Of a stretch of 36,430 bases of DNA, positions 23,861-32,430 are shown in pieces. How positions within the stretch are numbered: position 1 is the stretch's first letter; each line of letters opens with the position of its first letter. The translations under genes and the position numbers were made by a program. The notes beneath the pieces were generated by a model. The model searched no databases. It was not told where the DNA came from and worked only from the letters and a program-made list of their open reading frames with translations. This DNA is from Streptomyces sp. GKU 895. Its GTDB lineage: Bacteria; Actinomycetota; Actinomycetes; Streptomycetales; Streptomycetaceae. The stretch is from positions 1 to 36,430 of the forward strand of contig MWJO01000087.1 in assembly GCA_002027195.1 (NCBI GenBank), read 5' to 3'.

Positions 23861-25534
23861 TGGGCATTCTCACTCTCCTGCGGAACGCATTCGGCCGCTC
23901 ACGCAAGGGGCGTACCGCCGAGGCAGAGGGTGCGGAGGGGACGCAGCCGACAGCTCAGCCGACGGTACCGGCGCCCGCGTCGCCCGAGCCGGAGGCCAAG
24001 GTCGAGGTTCCGGAGCCGCGCACGTCGACGTCCCTGTCGACCAAGGACGAGCACGATCTGGTGGCGGCGGCGTTCGACAACGTGACGGTGCCCGGCAGAC
24101 ACCGGCGGGCGAGAGCCGACGGCTGAAGCCGGAGGCGGGGCCGAGGAGCCGGTGGCGAGGCTCCGGTGGCTGAGGCTGAGGCTGAGCCGGTGATTGAGGA
24201 GCCGGTGCTGAAGCTCCGGTGCTGAGGCTGAGCCGGTGACCGAGGAGCCGGCTGTCAAGGCGACGCTGAGCCGGTGGCCGAGGAGCCGGTGGCCGAAGCG
24301 ACGCTGGGCCGGTGGCCGAGCCGGCGCTGGGCCGGTGGCCGAGGCCGCGCTGCCGGTGGCCGAGGTCGAGGCTGAGTCCGCCGCAGAGGCTGAGGCTGAA
24401 CCTGTCGTCGAGGCGGCCTGCGCGAGGAGACAGCCGAGCCGCGCCCGCTCCCGCGCCGGAGGCCGCTGAGGAGGCGCCCGTCGAGGAGCCGGTTGCGGAG
24501 AGCCCACCCCGAGCCGGTCACGGAGACCAAGCCCGAGCCCGAAGCCGAGCCCGTGGCCGAGGCTGCCGCTGAGGAGCCCACCGCGAAGAGACGCCCGCCG
24601 AGGCCACCCGAGCCGGTCGCCGAGCCCACGCCGGAGCCGAGCCCGCCACCGCGGCCGCCGATGTCGAGCCCACCCGAGCCGGAGGCCACCGCAGCCGCCA
24701 CCCGACGCAGCCGCCCCGAGGCCGAGCCCACCCCGAATCCACCCGAATCCACCCCGAATCCACCGGAATCACCCCGTCGCCGCAGCCGCCGACGGCGAGT
24801 CCGCTCGGCAGGCCACCCGCGAGACATCGAAACCGTCACGGTGGTGCGGGTGGGAACACGGACGCCGAAGGCGAAGCCGAGGCGACCCCCGCGATCGCCG
24901 CCGCAGGCACGGGCGCCGCCGCCCTCGCCCTCGCCAAGGCGGCCTCACCACCGCCCGCGCCAAGACCTACCTCGTCCTCGACCGCTCCGCGAGCATGCGC
25001 CCGTACTACAAGGACGGCTCCGCCCAGGCCCTCGCCGAGCAGACCCTCGCCCTCGCCACCCACCTCACCCCGGACACCGAGGACACCCCCTCCGTCCACG
25101 TCGTCTTCTTCTCCACCGAGGTCGACGGCACCCTCGACCTCACCCCGGCCTCCCCCAAGGACGCCATCGACGAGGCGCACGCCGGCCTCGGCCGCATGGG
25201 CCGTACCAGCTACCACGCCGCCGTGGAAGCCGTACTCGCCCATTACGACAAGACGACCGCCCCCGGCGCGAACACCCCCGCCCTCGTCGTCTTCCAGACC
25301 GACGGCGCCCCGGACGCGAAGACCCCCGCCACCCAGGCCCTGACCGAGGCGGCCAAGTCCCACCCGTCCGTCTTCTTCTCCTTCGTCGCGTTCGGCGAGC
25401 ACGAGAACAAGGCCTTCGACTACCTCCGCAAGCTGAAGACCGACAACACGGCCTTCTTCCACGCGGGCCCCACCCCGAAGGAGCTCACGGACGCGGAGCT
25501 CTACGACGGCGTGCTGATCGACTGGCGCCCGTAA
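23861..25534 (+). pseudogene. TerF-like vWA-domain protein with acidic repeat region, many frameshifts
   Basis: The start is ATG 23861 (GILTLLRNAFGRSRKGR) with AAGGG upstream. This basic amphipathic head and STKDEHDLVAAAFDNVTVPG are in frame up to a stop at 24124. From about 24127 to 24950 the frame changes repeatedly in an E/A/P/V-rich tract. The C-terminal half is intact: AKTYLVLDRSASMRPYYKDG (MIDAS D-x-S-x-S), HVVFFSTEVDGTLDL, GLGRMGRTSYHAAVEAVLAH, ALVVFQTDGAPDAKTP and FFSFVAFGEHENKAFDYL, ending at 25534. This is the vWA domain of TerF-like stress proteins, which bind divalent metal and partner proteins. TerB at 7636 is a possible functional relative. Either sequencing indels in a low-complexity GC repeat or true decay explains the breaks; the well-preserved vWA part favours the former. 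From ATG 24995 a 179-residue fragment could be expressed alone. Confidence 0.75.
24127..24780 (+). repeat. Low-complexity degenerate tandem repeats in the vWA gene
   Basis: The tract is built of variants of GAGCCGGTGGCCGAG (Glu-Pro-Val-Ala-Glu) and related GAGGCTGAG units, changing to Pro-rich units at its 3' end, where CCGAATCCACC recurs about three times around 24731-24765. The coding frame is repeatedly broken here. Such acidic Pro/Val/Ala linkers join the head of the protein to the vWA domain. Confidence 0.6.
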
Positions 25535-25560
25535 CCGCACCCGCAACCCGAGACACCCGG

Positions 25561-25598
25561 CCGCCCGCCTTCCACCCTGCAATACGGAAAGCGGGCGG
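25561..25598 (+). terminator. Hairpin terminator after the vWA gene
   Basis: CCGCCCGC (25561-25568) pairs with GCGGGCGG (25591-25598), and inside it TTCC (25570-25573) pairs with GGAA (25586-25589), across one mismatch. It is followed by a C-rich tract. It separates the vWA gene from the metG promoter region, where TACGAT (25614-25619) is a possible -10. Confidence 0.55.
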
Positions 25599-25673
25599 TC
25601 CCCCCATGTCGGCTACGATTTCTTGGTTCGTAAAGCATCACGAAATCCAAATCCGACCTGGGAGCAGCCCCCG

Positions 25674-27389
25674 ATGGCTCGACACCTCATCACCAGCGCC
25701 CTTCCCTACATCAACGGGATCAAGCACCTGGGCAACATGGTGGGGTCCATGCTCCCGGCGGACGTGTACTCCCGGTACCTCCGCCAGCGCGGCCACGACG
25801 TCCTCTACATCTGCGCCACCGACGAGCACGGCACCCCGGCGGAGCTCGCCGCGAAGGAGGCCGGCCTCAGCGTCGCCGACTTCTGCGCCCAGGCCCACGA
25901 CGCGCAGAAGGCGGTCTACGACGGCTTCGCGCTCGCCTTCGACTACTTCGGCCGGAGCTCCTCCCAGCAGAACGTCGAGATCACCCAGCACTTCGCCCGC
26001 CGCCTCAACGAGAACGGCTTCATCGAAGAACGAGCCATCCGCCAGGTGTACTCCCCCACCGACGGCCGCTTCCTCCCGGACCGCTATGTCGAGGGCACCT
26101 GCCCCCACTGCGGCTACGACAAGGCCCGCGGCGACCAGTGCGAGAACTGCACCCGCGTCCTGGACCCGACCGACCTGATCAACCCGCGCTCGGCGATCTC
26201 CGGCTCCACCGACCTGGAGGTCCGCGAGACCAAGCACCTCTTCCTCCTCCAGTCGAAGCTCCAGCACGAGGTCGAGGAGTGGGTCGCCCGGCACGAGGCG
26301 GAGTGGCCGCAGCTCGCCTCCTCCATCGCCCGAAAGTGGCTGACCGAGGGCCTGCACGACCGCGCGATCACCCGTGACCTGGACTGGGGCGTCCCCGTCC
26401 CGGCGGACACCTGGCCGGAGCTGGCGGCCGAGGGCAAGGTTTTCTACGTGTGGTTCGACGCCCCGATCGAGTACATCGGCGCGACGAAGGAGTGGGCGGA
26501 CGAGGACCCGTCGACGCGCGACTGGAAGTCGTGGTGGTACGAGTCGGACGAGACGGTCCGCTACACGGAGTTCATGGCCAAGGACAACGTCCCCTTCCAC
26601 ACGGTGATGTTCCCGGCGACCGAGCTGGGTGTCCGTGAGCCCTGGAAGAAGGTCGACTACGTCAAGGCCTTCAACTGGCTGACGTACTACGGCGGCAAGT
26701 TCTCCACGAGCCAGAAGCGGGGCGTCTTCACGGACCAGGCCCTGGAGATCCTGCCCGCCGACTACTGGCGCTACTTCCTGATCGCCAACGCTCCCGAGTC
26801 CGACGACTCGTCCTTCACCTGGGAGCACTTCACCGCCACGGTCAACAAGGACCTCGCCGACACCCTCGGCAACTTCGTCAACCGTGTCCTGTCCTTCTCC
26901 CGCAAGCGCTTCGGCGACGACGTCCCCGAGGGCGGCACCCCGGGGGAGGCGGAGGCGAAGCTGGGCGAGGAGATCGCCCGTCTCCTCGCCGAGTACGAGA
27001 CCCAGATGGAGGCCCTCCAGTTCCGCAAGGCGGCGGCCGCCCTGCGTGCCCTGTGGTCGGCCGGCAACTCCTACCTGGAGGAGAAGGCCCCCTGGCTGGA
27101 GATCAAGACCGACAAGGACGCCGCGGCCCTCACCCTCCGCACGGCGATGAACCTGATCCACCTCTACTCGGTGGTCTCGGAGCCCTTCATCCCCGCGACC
27201 TCGGCCGCGATGCGCCAGGCCTTCTCTCTCGCCGACGACACCGCCACCTGGATCACCGAGGCCGAGGCGAAGTCCCTGACCTCCGTCCCGGCCGGCACCC
27301 CCTTCACCGTCCCGCCGGTCCTGTTCGCCAAGCTCACGGACGAGGACCTGGAGACGTACAAGGAGCGCTTCGGCGGCACGGCGGAGTAA
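25674..27389 (+). CDS. metG: Methionyl-tRNA synthetase, eukaryote/archaea-like type
   Basis: The 571-residue enzyme starts at ATG 25674 after GGGAG. It charges tRNA-Met with methionine using ATP. The class I catalytic fold opens with ITSALPYINGIKHLGN, where HLGN at 18-21 replaces HIGH. A four-Cys zinc knuckle (C143, C146, C156, C159; CPHCGYDKARGDQCENC) and the second motif KFSTSQ (342-347, in place of KMSKS) follow. Several stretches resemble cytosolic eukaryotic MetRS more than the usual bacterial one: FGRSSSQQNVEITQ, ARGDQCENC, AITRDLDWGVPVP, EFMAKDNVPFHTVMFPATEL and LADTLGNFVNRVL. The C-terminal anticodon-binding helical domain is present; the extra dimerisation domain of E. coli MetG is absent. 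It may be a second MetRS of the host. The TIR gene starts 15 bases downstream. Confidence 0.96.
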   Translation: MARHLITSALPYINGIKHLGNMVGSMLPADVYSRYLRQRGHDVLYICATDEHGTPAELAAKEAGLSVADFCAQAHDAQKAVYDGFALAFDYFGRSSSQQNVEITQHFARRLNENGFIEERAIRQVYSPTDGRFLPDRYVEGTCPHCGYDKARGDQCENCTRVLDPTDLINPRSAISGSTDLEVRETKHLFLLQSKLQHEVEEWVARHEAEWPQLASSIARKWLTEGLHDRAITRDLDWGVPVPADTWPELAAEGKVFYVWFDAPIEYIGATKEWADEDPSTRDWKSWWYESDETVRYTEFMAKDNVPFHTVMFPATELGVREPWKKVDYVKAFNWLTYYGGKFSTSQKRGVFTDQALEILPADYWRYFLIANAPESDDSSFTWEHFTATVNKDLADTLGNFVNRVLSFSRKRFGDDVPEGGTPGEAEAKLGEEIARLLAEYETQMEALQFRKAAAALRALWSAGNSYLEEKAPWLEIKTDKDAAALTLRTAMNLIHLYSVVSEPFIPATSAAMRQAFSLADDTATWITEAEAKSLTSVPAGTPFTVPPVLFAKLTDEDLETYKERFGGTAE

Positions 27390-27404
27390 ACGAGGGGCGG
27401 GGGC

Positions 27405-28163
27405 GTGCTGAAGATCTTCCTCTGCCATTCGTCGGGGGACAAAGAAGACGTACGGCGCCTGCGGACACAGCTGCTGTCCGCGGGCTTCCAGCCCTGGCTC
27501 GACGAGGAGGACATCCTCCCGGGCCAGGACTGGGACCGTGAGATCCGCCGTGCGATCCGCGCCTCCGACCTGGTCCTGGTCTGCCTGTCACGGGCTTCGG
27601 TCACCAAGACCGGATACGTGCAGAAGGAGATCCGTATCGTCCTCGACGAGGCCGACCACCAGCCCGAGGGCACGATCTACGTCATCCCGGCCCGCCTGGA
27701 GGAGTGCGAGGTCCCGGAGCGGCTGCAGAGGTGGCACCGGGTGGATCTGTTCACGCGGGACGGTTACGACAGGCTCCTGAAGTCGCTGGCGGCGGTGGAA
27801 GCGGCCCGCGGCGGCGTCCGGTACGACGGGTTCTACGCGAGCCCGGCGTCGAAGGCGGGATTCACGGAGTTTTTCCGGTTCTATCCGGACGGCACCGTGC
27901 TGGACGTGACGACCAGCGGGTCCGCCGACCAGATCACCTCGTGGTTCCACAGAGACCAACCGGACCTGGGCAAGGGCCCCTACGACATCGTCGGCGACCG
28001 CATCACGTTCGCGACCACGGCCTCCTACGGCACCATCGAATACGCCGGCACCATCCGCGAAGACGGTACGGAACTCCACCTCCACGCCCACAGCCGCATC
28101 AACGGCCACCAGTCCGACGGCGTCTGGCGGTTCCTGCCGGTAAATCTTTACCCCAGTCCGTGA
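27405..28163 (+). CDS. TIR-domain protein with a C-terminal beta-rich, lipocalin-like domain
   Basis: The product has 252 residues; GTG 27405 follows the metG stop by 15 bases, with GAGGGGCGGGGG upstream. Residues 1-130 are a TIR domain: KIFLCHSSGDKEDVRRLR (box 1-like), GFQPWLDEEDILPGQDW, ASDLVLVCLSRASVTKTGYV and QKEIRIVLDEAD, where Glu75 is the candidate NADase glutamate. Residues 138-246 are predicted beta strands with regular turns: FYASPASKAGFTEFFRFYPD, GTVLDVTTSGSADQI, GDRITFATTASYGTIEYAG, ELHLHAHSRING and GVWRFLPV, like a small beta-barrel or lipocalin. No signal peptide or membrane segment is seen. Bacterial TIRs act in NAD-depleting phage defence or signalling; here the C-terminal barrel could be a ligand sensor. 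Co-transcription with metG is likely from spacing. Confidence 0.88.
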   Translation: MLKIFLCHSSGDKEDVRRLRTQLLSAGFQPWLDEEDILPGQDWDREIRRAIRASDLVLVCLSRASVTKTGYVQKEIRIVLDEADHQPEGTIYVIPARLEECEVPERLQRWHRVDLFTRDGYDRLLKSLAAVEAARGGVRYDGFYASPASKAGFTEFFRFYPDGTVLDVTTSGSADQITSWFHRDQPDLGKGPYDIVGDRITFATTASYGTIEYAGTIREDGTELHLHAHSRINGHQSDGVWRFLPVNLYPSP

Positions 28164-28206
28164 TCAAGTTGTGGGCAGGGGGCGGAACTTGCCAGGAAAC
28201 ATACGT

Positions 28207-28683
28207 ATGGTTTGCGCCATGGCAGTACCTGGGATCATCCCGATCGCCTACGAGCCGCACGGCCGTACCGAGGCCATCGGGCTTTACGCGGAAGGGCAGT
28301 TCCTGGGGTCGGTCACCTACGCCTTCCCCAAGGGCTTCCGGCCCGACGACGGCTGGGAGGAGCAGAAGCGCCTCTACTCCGTGCTGCACACCTTCGACGC
28401 CGAGGGCGGTTACCGCGACTCGGAGATCTGGTGTGCCGGGACCTGGGCCGAGCAGCAGCGGGACGGGTCCGTGCTGGCGCGTGCCCGCGCCCATCTGGCG
28501 ACCCGGCTGCGCAGCCTGCCCCGGCGGACGTACACCGACATCGCGGTGCGGCCCTTCGAACTCGTCGTGGACGGCGTGCTGTTCGGGCTCGTCACCGGGG
28601 AGGAGGACGGCGAGGGGTGGGCCGAGCTGTATCCGGACCGGCTGGGCTTCGGGCCGCCCTGGGACGGGAGTTACGACGCCTGA
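28207..28683 (+). CDS. Conserved hypothetical protein, unrecognised
   Basis: About 158 residues. ATG 28207 has AGGA 9 bases upstream; ATG 28219 (MAVPGIIPIAYEPH) is an alternative. The sequence is mixed alpha/beta: IIPIAYEPHGRTEAIGLYAE, GSVTYAFPKGFRPDDGWEEQ, then a helix (VLARARAHLATRLRSLPRR) and a final beta unit (PFELVVDGVLFGLVTGEEDG, WAELYPDRLGF). There is one pair of Cys/Trp-rich residues (IWCAGTW) in the middle. It has no signal peptide or membrane segment and no motif I recognise. It follows the TIR gene on the same strand with about 43 bases between, so it could belong to the same transcript, although its own start region looks promoter-like (AT-rich). Confidence 0.75.
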   Translation: MVCAMAVPGIIPIAYEPHGRTEAIGLYAEGQFLGSVTYAFPKGFRPDDGWEEQKRLYSVLHTFDAEGGYRDSEIWCAGTWAEQQRDGSVLARARAHLATRLRSLPRRTYTDIAVRPFELVVDGVLFGLVTGEEDGEGWAELYPDRLGFGPPWDGSYDA

Positions 28684-28769
28684 CGATCACGGTTCCTTCA
28701 CATGATCTAGGCAGAGGCCCCGGCAACGCGCTATACATGCCCGAAGATCACTAGTGGGGGGTTTCATCC

Positions 28770-29135
28770 ATGGCACTTTTCGGCAACGCGCACACCATAG
28801 ACCCGGGCAAGGCCGCCTCGGACTTCGCCAAGCTGCTGGGCTCCGGCGAGGGTGTGCAGGCGGCGTACCAGCTGGTGCGTGACGTCATCATGTTCACCGA
28901 CCGGCGGCTGATCCTGGTCGACAAGCAGGGCATCACCGGCAAGAAGGTCGAGTACCACTCCGTCCCGTACCGCAGCATCACGCACTTCGCGGTGGAGACG
29001 GCCGGCACCTTCGACCTCGACGCCGAGCTGAAGATCTGGGTCTCGGGCCAGTCGGTGCCGATCCAGAAGACGTTCACCAAGGGCGTCGACATCTACGAGG
29101 TGCAGGCGATCCTCACGCAGTACGTCGCCCGCTGA
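28770..29135 (+). CDS. Bacterial PH-domain protein (YvbH-like)
   Basis: The 121-residue protein starts at ATG 28770 after GTGGGGGG. The whole length fits a bacterial pleckstrin-homology-like domain: an N-terminal helix (ASDFAKLLGSGEGVQAAYQL), then strands DVIMFTDRRLILVDKQG, KKVEYHSVPYRSITHFAVET, FDLDAELKIWVSGQ and PIQKTFTKGVDIYEVQAILT with the closing helix. Length and motifs match the stand-alone family typified by B. subtilis YvbH. It is soluble; these domains often form oligomeric rings and their ligands are unknown. A TATACAT (about 28733) upstream may be its -10. It ends at a clear hairpin terminator. Confidence 0.93.
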   Translation: MALFGNAHTIDPGKAASDFAKLLGSGEGVQAAYQLVRDVIMFTDRRLILVDKQGITGKKVEYHSVPYRSITHFAVETAGTFDLDAELKIWVSGQSVPIQKTFTKGVDIYEVQAILTQYVAR

Positions 29136-29150
29136 CGCAGGCCCCGCAGT

Positions 29151-29185
29151 CCGACGCCCCCCGGAGACGACTCCGGGGGCGTCGG
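29151..29185 (+). terminator. Terminator after the PH-domain gene
   Basis: CCGACGCCCCCCGGAG (29151-29166) pairs with CTCCGGGGGCGTCGG (29171-29185) around a 4-base ACGA loop, with one bulged C. It lies 15 bases after the stop codon. Confidence 0.8.
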
Positions 29186-29241
29186 CATGTCCCCCTGTGC
29201 GACCGTGCCGAGGACCCTGCGGCGACTTTAAGAACCCTTGG

Positions 29242-29280
29242 TAATATCCGCGCACTTGTGCGAGAGCAGGGGCTCTCGCA
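29242..29280 (+). promoter_or_regulatory. Promoter -10 and leader hairpin of the large FG-GAP gene
   Basis: TAATAT (29242-29247) is a good -10 in this GC-rich DNA, though no clear -35 is seen. The short leader then folds into a perfect 9-base stem, TGCGAGAGC (29259-29267) and GCTCTCGCA (29272-29280), with an AGGG loop. The Shine-Dalgarno GGGGAGGG starts at the very next base (29281). Confidence 0.45.
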
Positions 29281-29296
29281 GGGGAGGGAACCTCAC

Positions 29297-32200
29297 GTGG
29301 GCAGACACGCCCTGAGACGGGGCGGTCTCGCCGCTGCCGTCTCCTCACTCGCGGTCGCCGTCGCGGCCGCATCGGTGGTCGTCCTGTCGGAGGGCGGCGA
29401 TTCCGCGGAGGCGGCCGAGGCCGCCGACACCACCATGGTCACCCTGACCGACCCGAGCAGCACCACACCGCGCACCGACCGCCCGTACGTCGACGGCGAT
29501 ACCGGCTTCCTGCACCGGCAGACCGGCCGGGACGGGCTGCTGTGGACCGACTTCGCGACCGGTGCGACGGTCACGGTCGAGAACGCCGACGGCGTCTACA
29601 CGCCGGGCACGGGCTGCACCGTCATCGGCTCCGAGTGCCGTACGGCCTGGTACGGCGTGGACGGCGACCTGGTCGCCCTGCCGACGACGGCAAGCGACGC
29701 GTACGCCACCCTCTGGGACCCGGCGACGGCGACCTCGAAGAGGGTCAGCTGGAACAGCTCCCTCCAGTACGGCCAGGGCTACTACCGGGCGCTGGCCGGG
29801 GACACCATCGTCACCACCAACTCCCTGATCGACCGGGTCGACGGCGAGTGGCACACCCGCAAGGTCACCGGGGACACGGTGAACATCCAGTCCGAGGGCG
29901 TCCTCGCGGCCGACGCCTCCGGGCTGCTCGTGCAGAACAGCACCTTCGGCTCCCTCCACTACATCGACCTCGGGTCGGCCGTGGGCACCCAGGTCTTCGA
30001 GGGCGCCACCGGAAACTCGTCGTACCTGATGAGCACGGACCGCGTCGGCTGGTACTACAACGGCACCGCCGAACTGCACCTGAAGTCCCGCACCGACCTC
30101 ACCGCCGCCGAGCAGGTCATCACGCTGCCCGCCAATCCCGGCGCCCTCGACGGCGACCCGGTCCTGGTCGGCGACTGGCTGCTGCTGCCGCTGTCCTCCA
30201 GCGGTCTCGGCTCGAAGCTGATCGCGGTGGACATCACCGACCCCACCCGGCAGCGGACGCTGCTGGAGAGCGCCGGCGCGTACACGCTCGCGGCCGGTGA
30301 CGGCACCGCGCTGGTCAGCGGCGGCACCGACGCCACCGACTGGTGGGTGCAGCGGGTGAGCCTCGCCCAGGACGGCACGCCCACCCTGGAGAAGGTGTCC
30401 CAGGCCCCGGCGCTGGAGAACGCCAAGACCGGCATCGCGCTCAGCCGCGGCAGCCTGCGGGTCGCCGAGTCCGACCGCACGACCTCCGTGCGCGAGCTGT
30501 CCACCAACGGATCCACCGCGCTGAAGGCGTACGACGCGACCGCCGACGCCTCCTACAACTCCATGGTCGTCTGCCCGTACGCGGACACCACCTGTGCGGC
30601 GCTGTGGGGCAACGTCGACGGCAAGGACGTCTACCTCGACACCAACGGCGGCACCGACGAGGGCGAGAGCCTGGGTGACGACCGGCTGGTCGCCATCGGC
30701 GGCCCCGACCTGGACTTCGGCGGCCGGGACGGCGCGATCGTGGACGTCTCCGACGACTACGCCGTCTACAACTCCGGTGGTGCGTCGCCGGTGCAGTACG
30801 TCGGCGAGTTCGGGTGGGGCGAGAAGCTGAAGCGGTCCGTGCGCGCCGCCGCCCTGAGCGGCTCCACGCTCTGGAGCGCGACCACCACGGCCGGCAAGCT
30901 CACCTCGTACAGCATGCCGCTGGCGAAGACGCTGGCCACGGTGACCGTGCCTGGCCTGGCCTGTGTGCCGAGCGAACTGCAGGCGGCGGGCCGCTGGGTG
31001 TACTGGGCGTGCGGCACGGACTCGGCGGGCGTGTACGACACCCGGGCGGGTACGGCGACGGCGGTCACCCCGGGTGACGTCCTCCTCGGCGACGGCTTCA
31101 CGGTCCGCCATGACCACACCGCGGGCACCCTGGTGCTCACCGAGGCGGCCACCGGCACCACCCGCACGGTCGCCTCCGGCCTGCCCGACAACGGCCTGTC
31201 CGTGGACCGGCGCTACCGCTGGACGGTGGACGAGTACTCGGGCCTGGTGGCCTGGTTCGACGAGTACGAGCGCACCCATGTCGCCACGGCGGGCGTCACC
31301 GCGTCCGCGCTGACGGTCTTCGACACACAGGCGAGCGGCTATGTGGCCGCCGGGACGAAGTTCGAGGGCCTGTGGCTGCTGTCCCGCCCGGTCAGCTCCT
31401 GGTCGGTGACCTTCACCTCGGTGCAGAGCGGCGCGAACGGCAAGGTCACCACCACCGTCAAGGGCGCCGGGGCCAAGGCGTGGGTGGGGACCGACTGGTA
31501 CGGCACCACGGTGACCGGGGACCGTTTCCCCAACGGAGGCTTCACCTGGACCCTGAAGGGGACGGCGCTCGGCACCTCGACGGCGGTCACGGCGGCCACC
31601 GGCACCGGCTTCCTGCAGAACGGTGCGGCGGTCCGGCACGACTTCGTCAGCCCCGACGGCCCCGACGGCCGTGGCGACCTGCTCACCCTGAACTCCTCCG
31701 GCGGCCTGACCCTCCACTCGGGCACCGGCACCGGCAAGTTCGGCGACAAGTACACCGGCACCGGCTGGGCGACCAGCGTCAAGGCGATCCCGTTCGGTGA
31801 CCTGAGCGGCGACCGCTGCAACGACGTCCTGGTCCGCTACAGTTCCGGCGCCCTGCGCCTGTACAAGCCGGGCTGCGGCAAGGCGGTCAAGCCGTCGACG
31901 TCGTACACGACGCTGGCGAGCAGCGGCTGGACGCAGTACGACGTGCTGACCTACCCGGGCGACGTCAGCGGCGACGGCCGCCCGGACCTGATCGCCCGCA
32001 ACTCCGCCACCGGCACGGTCTACCTCTACAAGGGCACCAGCACCGGCAAGCTGTCGTCGCGCGTGAAGCTCTACGACGACTGGAAGGGCTACAAGAAGAT
32101 CGTCGGCGCCGGGGACCTCGACGGCGACGGCATCGGCGACCTCCTCGCCCAGGACAAGTCCAACGTCCTCTACCGCTACGGCGGCAAGGGCGACGGCACG

Positions 32201-32410
32201 TTCAAGGCGCGGGTGAAGCTGTTCGCCGACTGGGGCGGCTCCTACGACGCGGTCGTGGGCGTCGGCGACATCACCGACGACGGCAAGGCCGACCTCGTCT
32301 CCCGCGACACGAGCGGCAACCTGTACCGCAACAGCGGTGACGGGAAGGGGTCGTTCGGGGCGCGGGCGAAGATCGCGACCGGCTTCGGCGGATACAAATC
32401 CCTGTCTTAG
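29297..32410 (+). CDS. Large secreted FG-GAP/VCBS-repeat protein
   Basis: The product has 1,037 residues from GTG 29297, with GGGGAGGG 8 bases upstream; the frame is open further up but lacks a ribosome site there. A signal peptide (LAAAVSSLAVAVAAASVVVL) is followed by two low-density beta-propeller regions (about 60-640), with units such as GDTGFLHRQTGRDGLLWTDF and ADASGLLVQNSTFGSLHYID. A linker (about 700-800) follows, then a C-terminal FG-GAP array: GDLSGDRCNDVLVRYSSG, GDVSGDGRPDLIARNSATG, GDLDGDGIGDLLAQDKSN and GDITDDGKADLVSRDTSG, each with a calcium-binding D-x-D-x-D-like loop. It should be an extracellular binding or scaffold protein; no enzyme motif is seen. A terminator starts 20 bases after its stop. 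Confidence 0.92.
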   Translation: MGRHALRRGGLAAAVSSLAVAVAAASVVVLSEGGDSAEAAEAADTTMVTLTDPSSTTPRTDRPYVDGDTGFLHRQTGRDGLLWTDFATGATVTVENADGVYTPGTGCTVIGSECRTAWYGVDGDLVALPTTASDAYATLWDPATATSKRVSWNSSLQYGQGYYRALAGDTIVTTNSLIDRVDGEWHTRKVTGDTVNIQSEGVLAADASGLLVQNSTFGSLHYIDLGSAVGTQVFEGATGNSSYLMSTDRVGWYYNGTAELHLKSRTDLTAAEQVITLPANPGALDGDPVLVGDWLLLPLSSSGLGSKLIAVDITDPTRQRTLLESAGAYTLAAGDGTALVSGGTDATDWWVQRVSLAQDGTPTLEKVSQAPALENAKTGIALSRGSLRVAESDRTTSVRELSTNGSTALKAYDATADASYNSMVVCPYADTTCAALWGNVDGKDVYLDTNGGTDEGESLGDDRLVAIGGPDLDFGGRDGAIVDVSDDYAVYNSGGASPVQYVGEFGWGEKLKRSVRAAALSGSTLWSATTTAGKLTSYSMPLAKTLATVTVPGLACVPSELQAAGRWVYWACGTDSAGVYDTRAGTATAVTPGDVLLGDGFTVRHDHTAGTLVLTEAATGTTRTVASGLPDNGLSVDRRYRWTVDEYSGLVAWFDEYERTHVATAGVTASALTVFDTQASGYVAAGTKFEGLWLLSRPVSSWSVTFTSVQSGANGKVTTTVKGAGAKAWVGTDWYGTTVTGDRFPNGGFTWTLKGTALGTSTAVTAATGTGFLQNGAAVRHDFVSPDGPDGRGDLLTLNSSGGLTLHSGTGTGKFGDKYTGTGWATSVKAIPFGDLSGDRCNDVLVRYSSGALRLYKPGCGKAVKPSTSYTTLASSGWTQYDVLTYPGDVSGDGRPDLIARNSATGTVYLYKGTSTGKLSSRVKLYDDWKGYKKIVGAGDLDGDGIGDLLAQDKSNVLYRYGGKGDGTFKARVKLFADWGGSYDAVVGVGDITDDGKADLVSRDTSGNLYRNSGDGKGSFGARAKIATGFGGYKSLS

Positions 32411-32430
32411 TAGGCCAGTTGATGAAAAGA

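Noticed and set aside
24731..24765. CRISPR-like repeat array
   Set aside because: Units are 11 bases, contiguous, without spacers, and code a Pro-rich linker.
25535..25673. T-box-like riboswitch in front of metG
   Set aside because: No T-box sequence (TGGNACCGCG-like) or stem I pattern was found; the hairpin at 25561 is placed as the terminator of the upstream gene.
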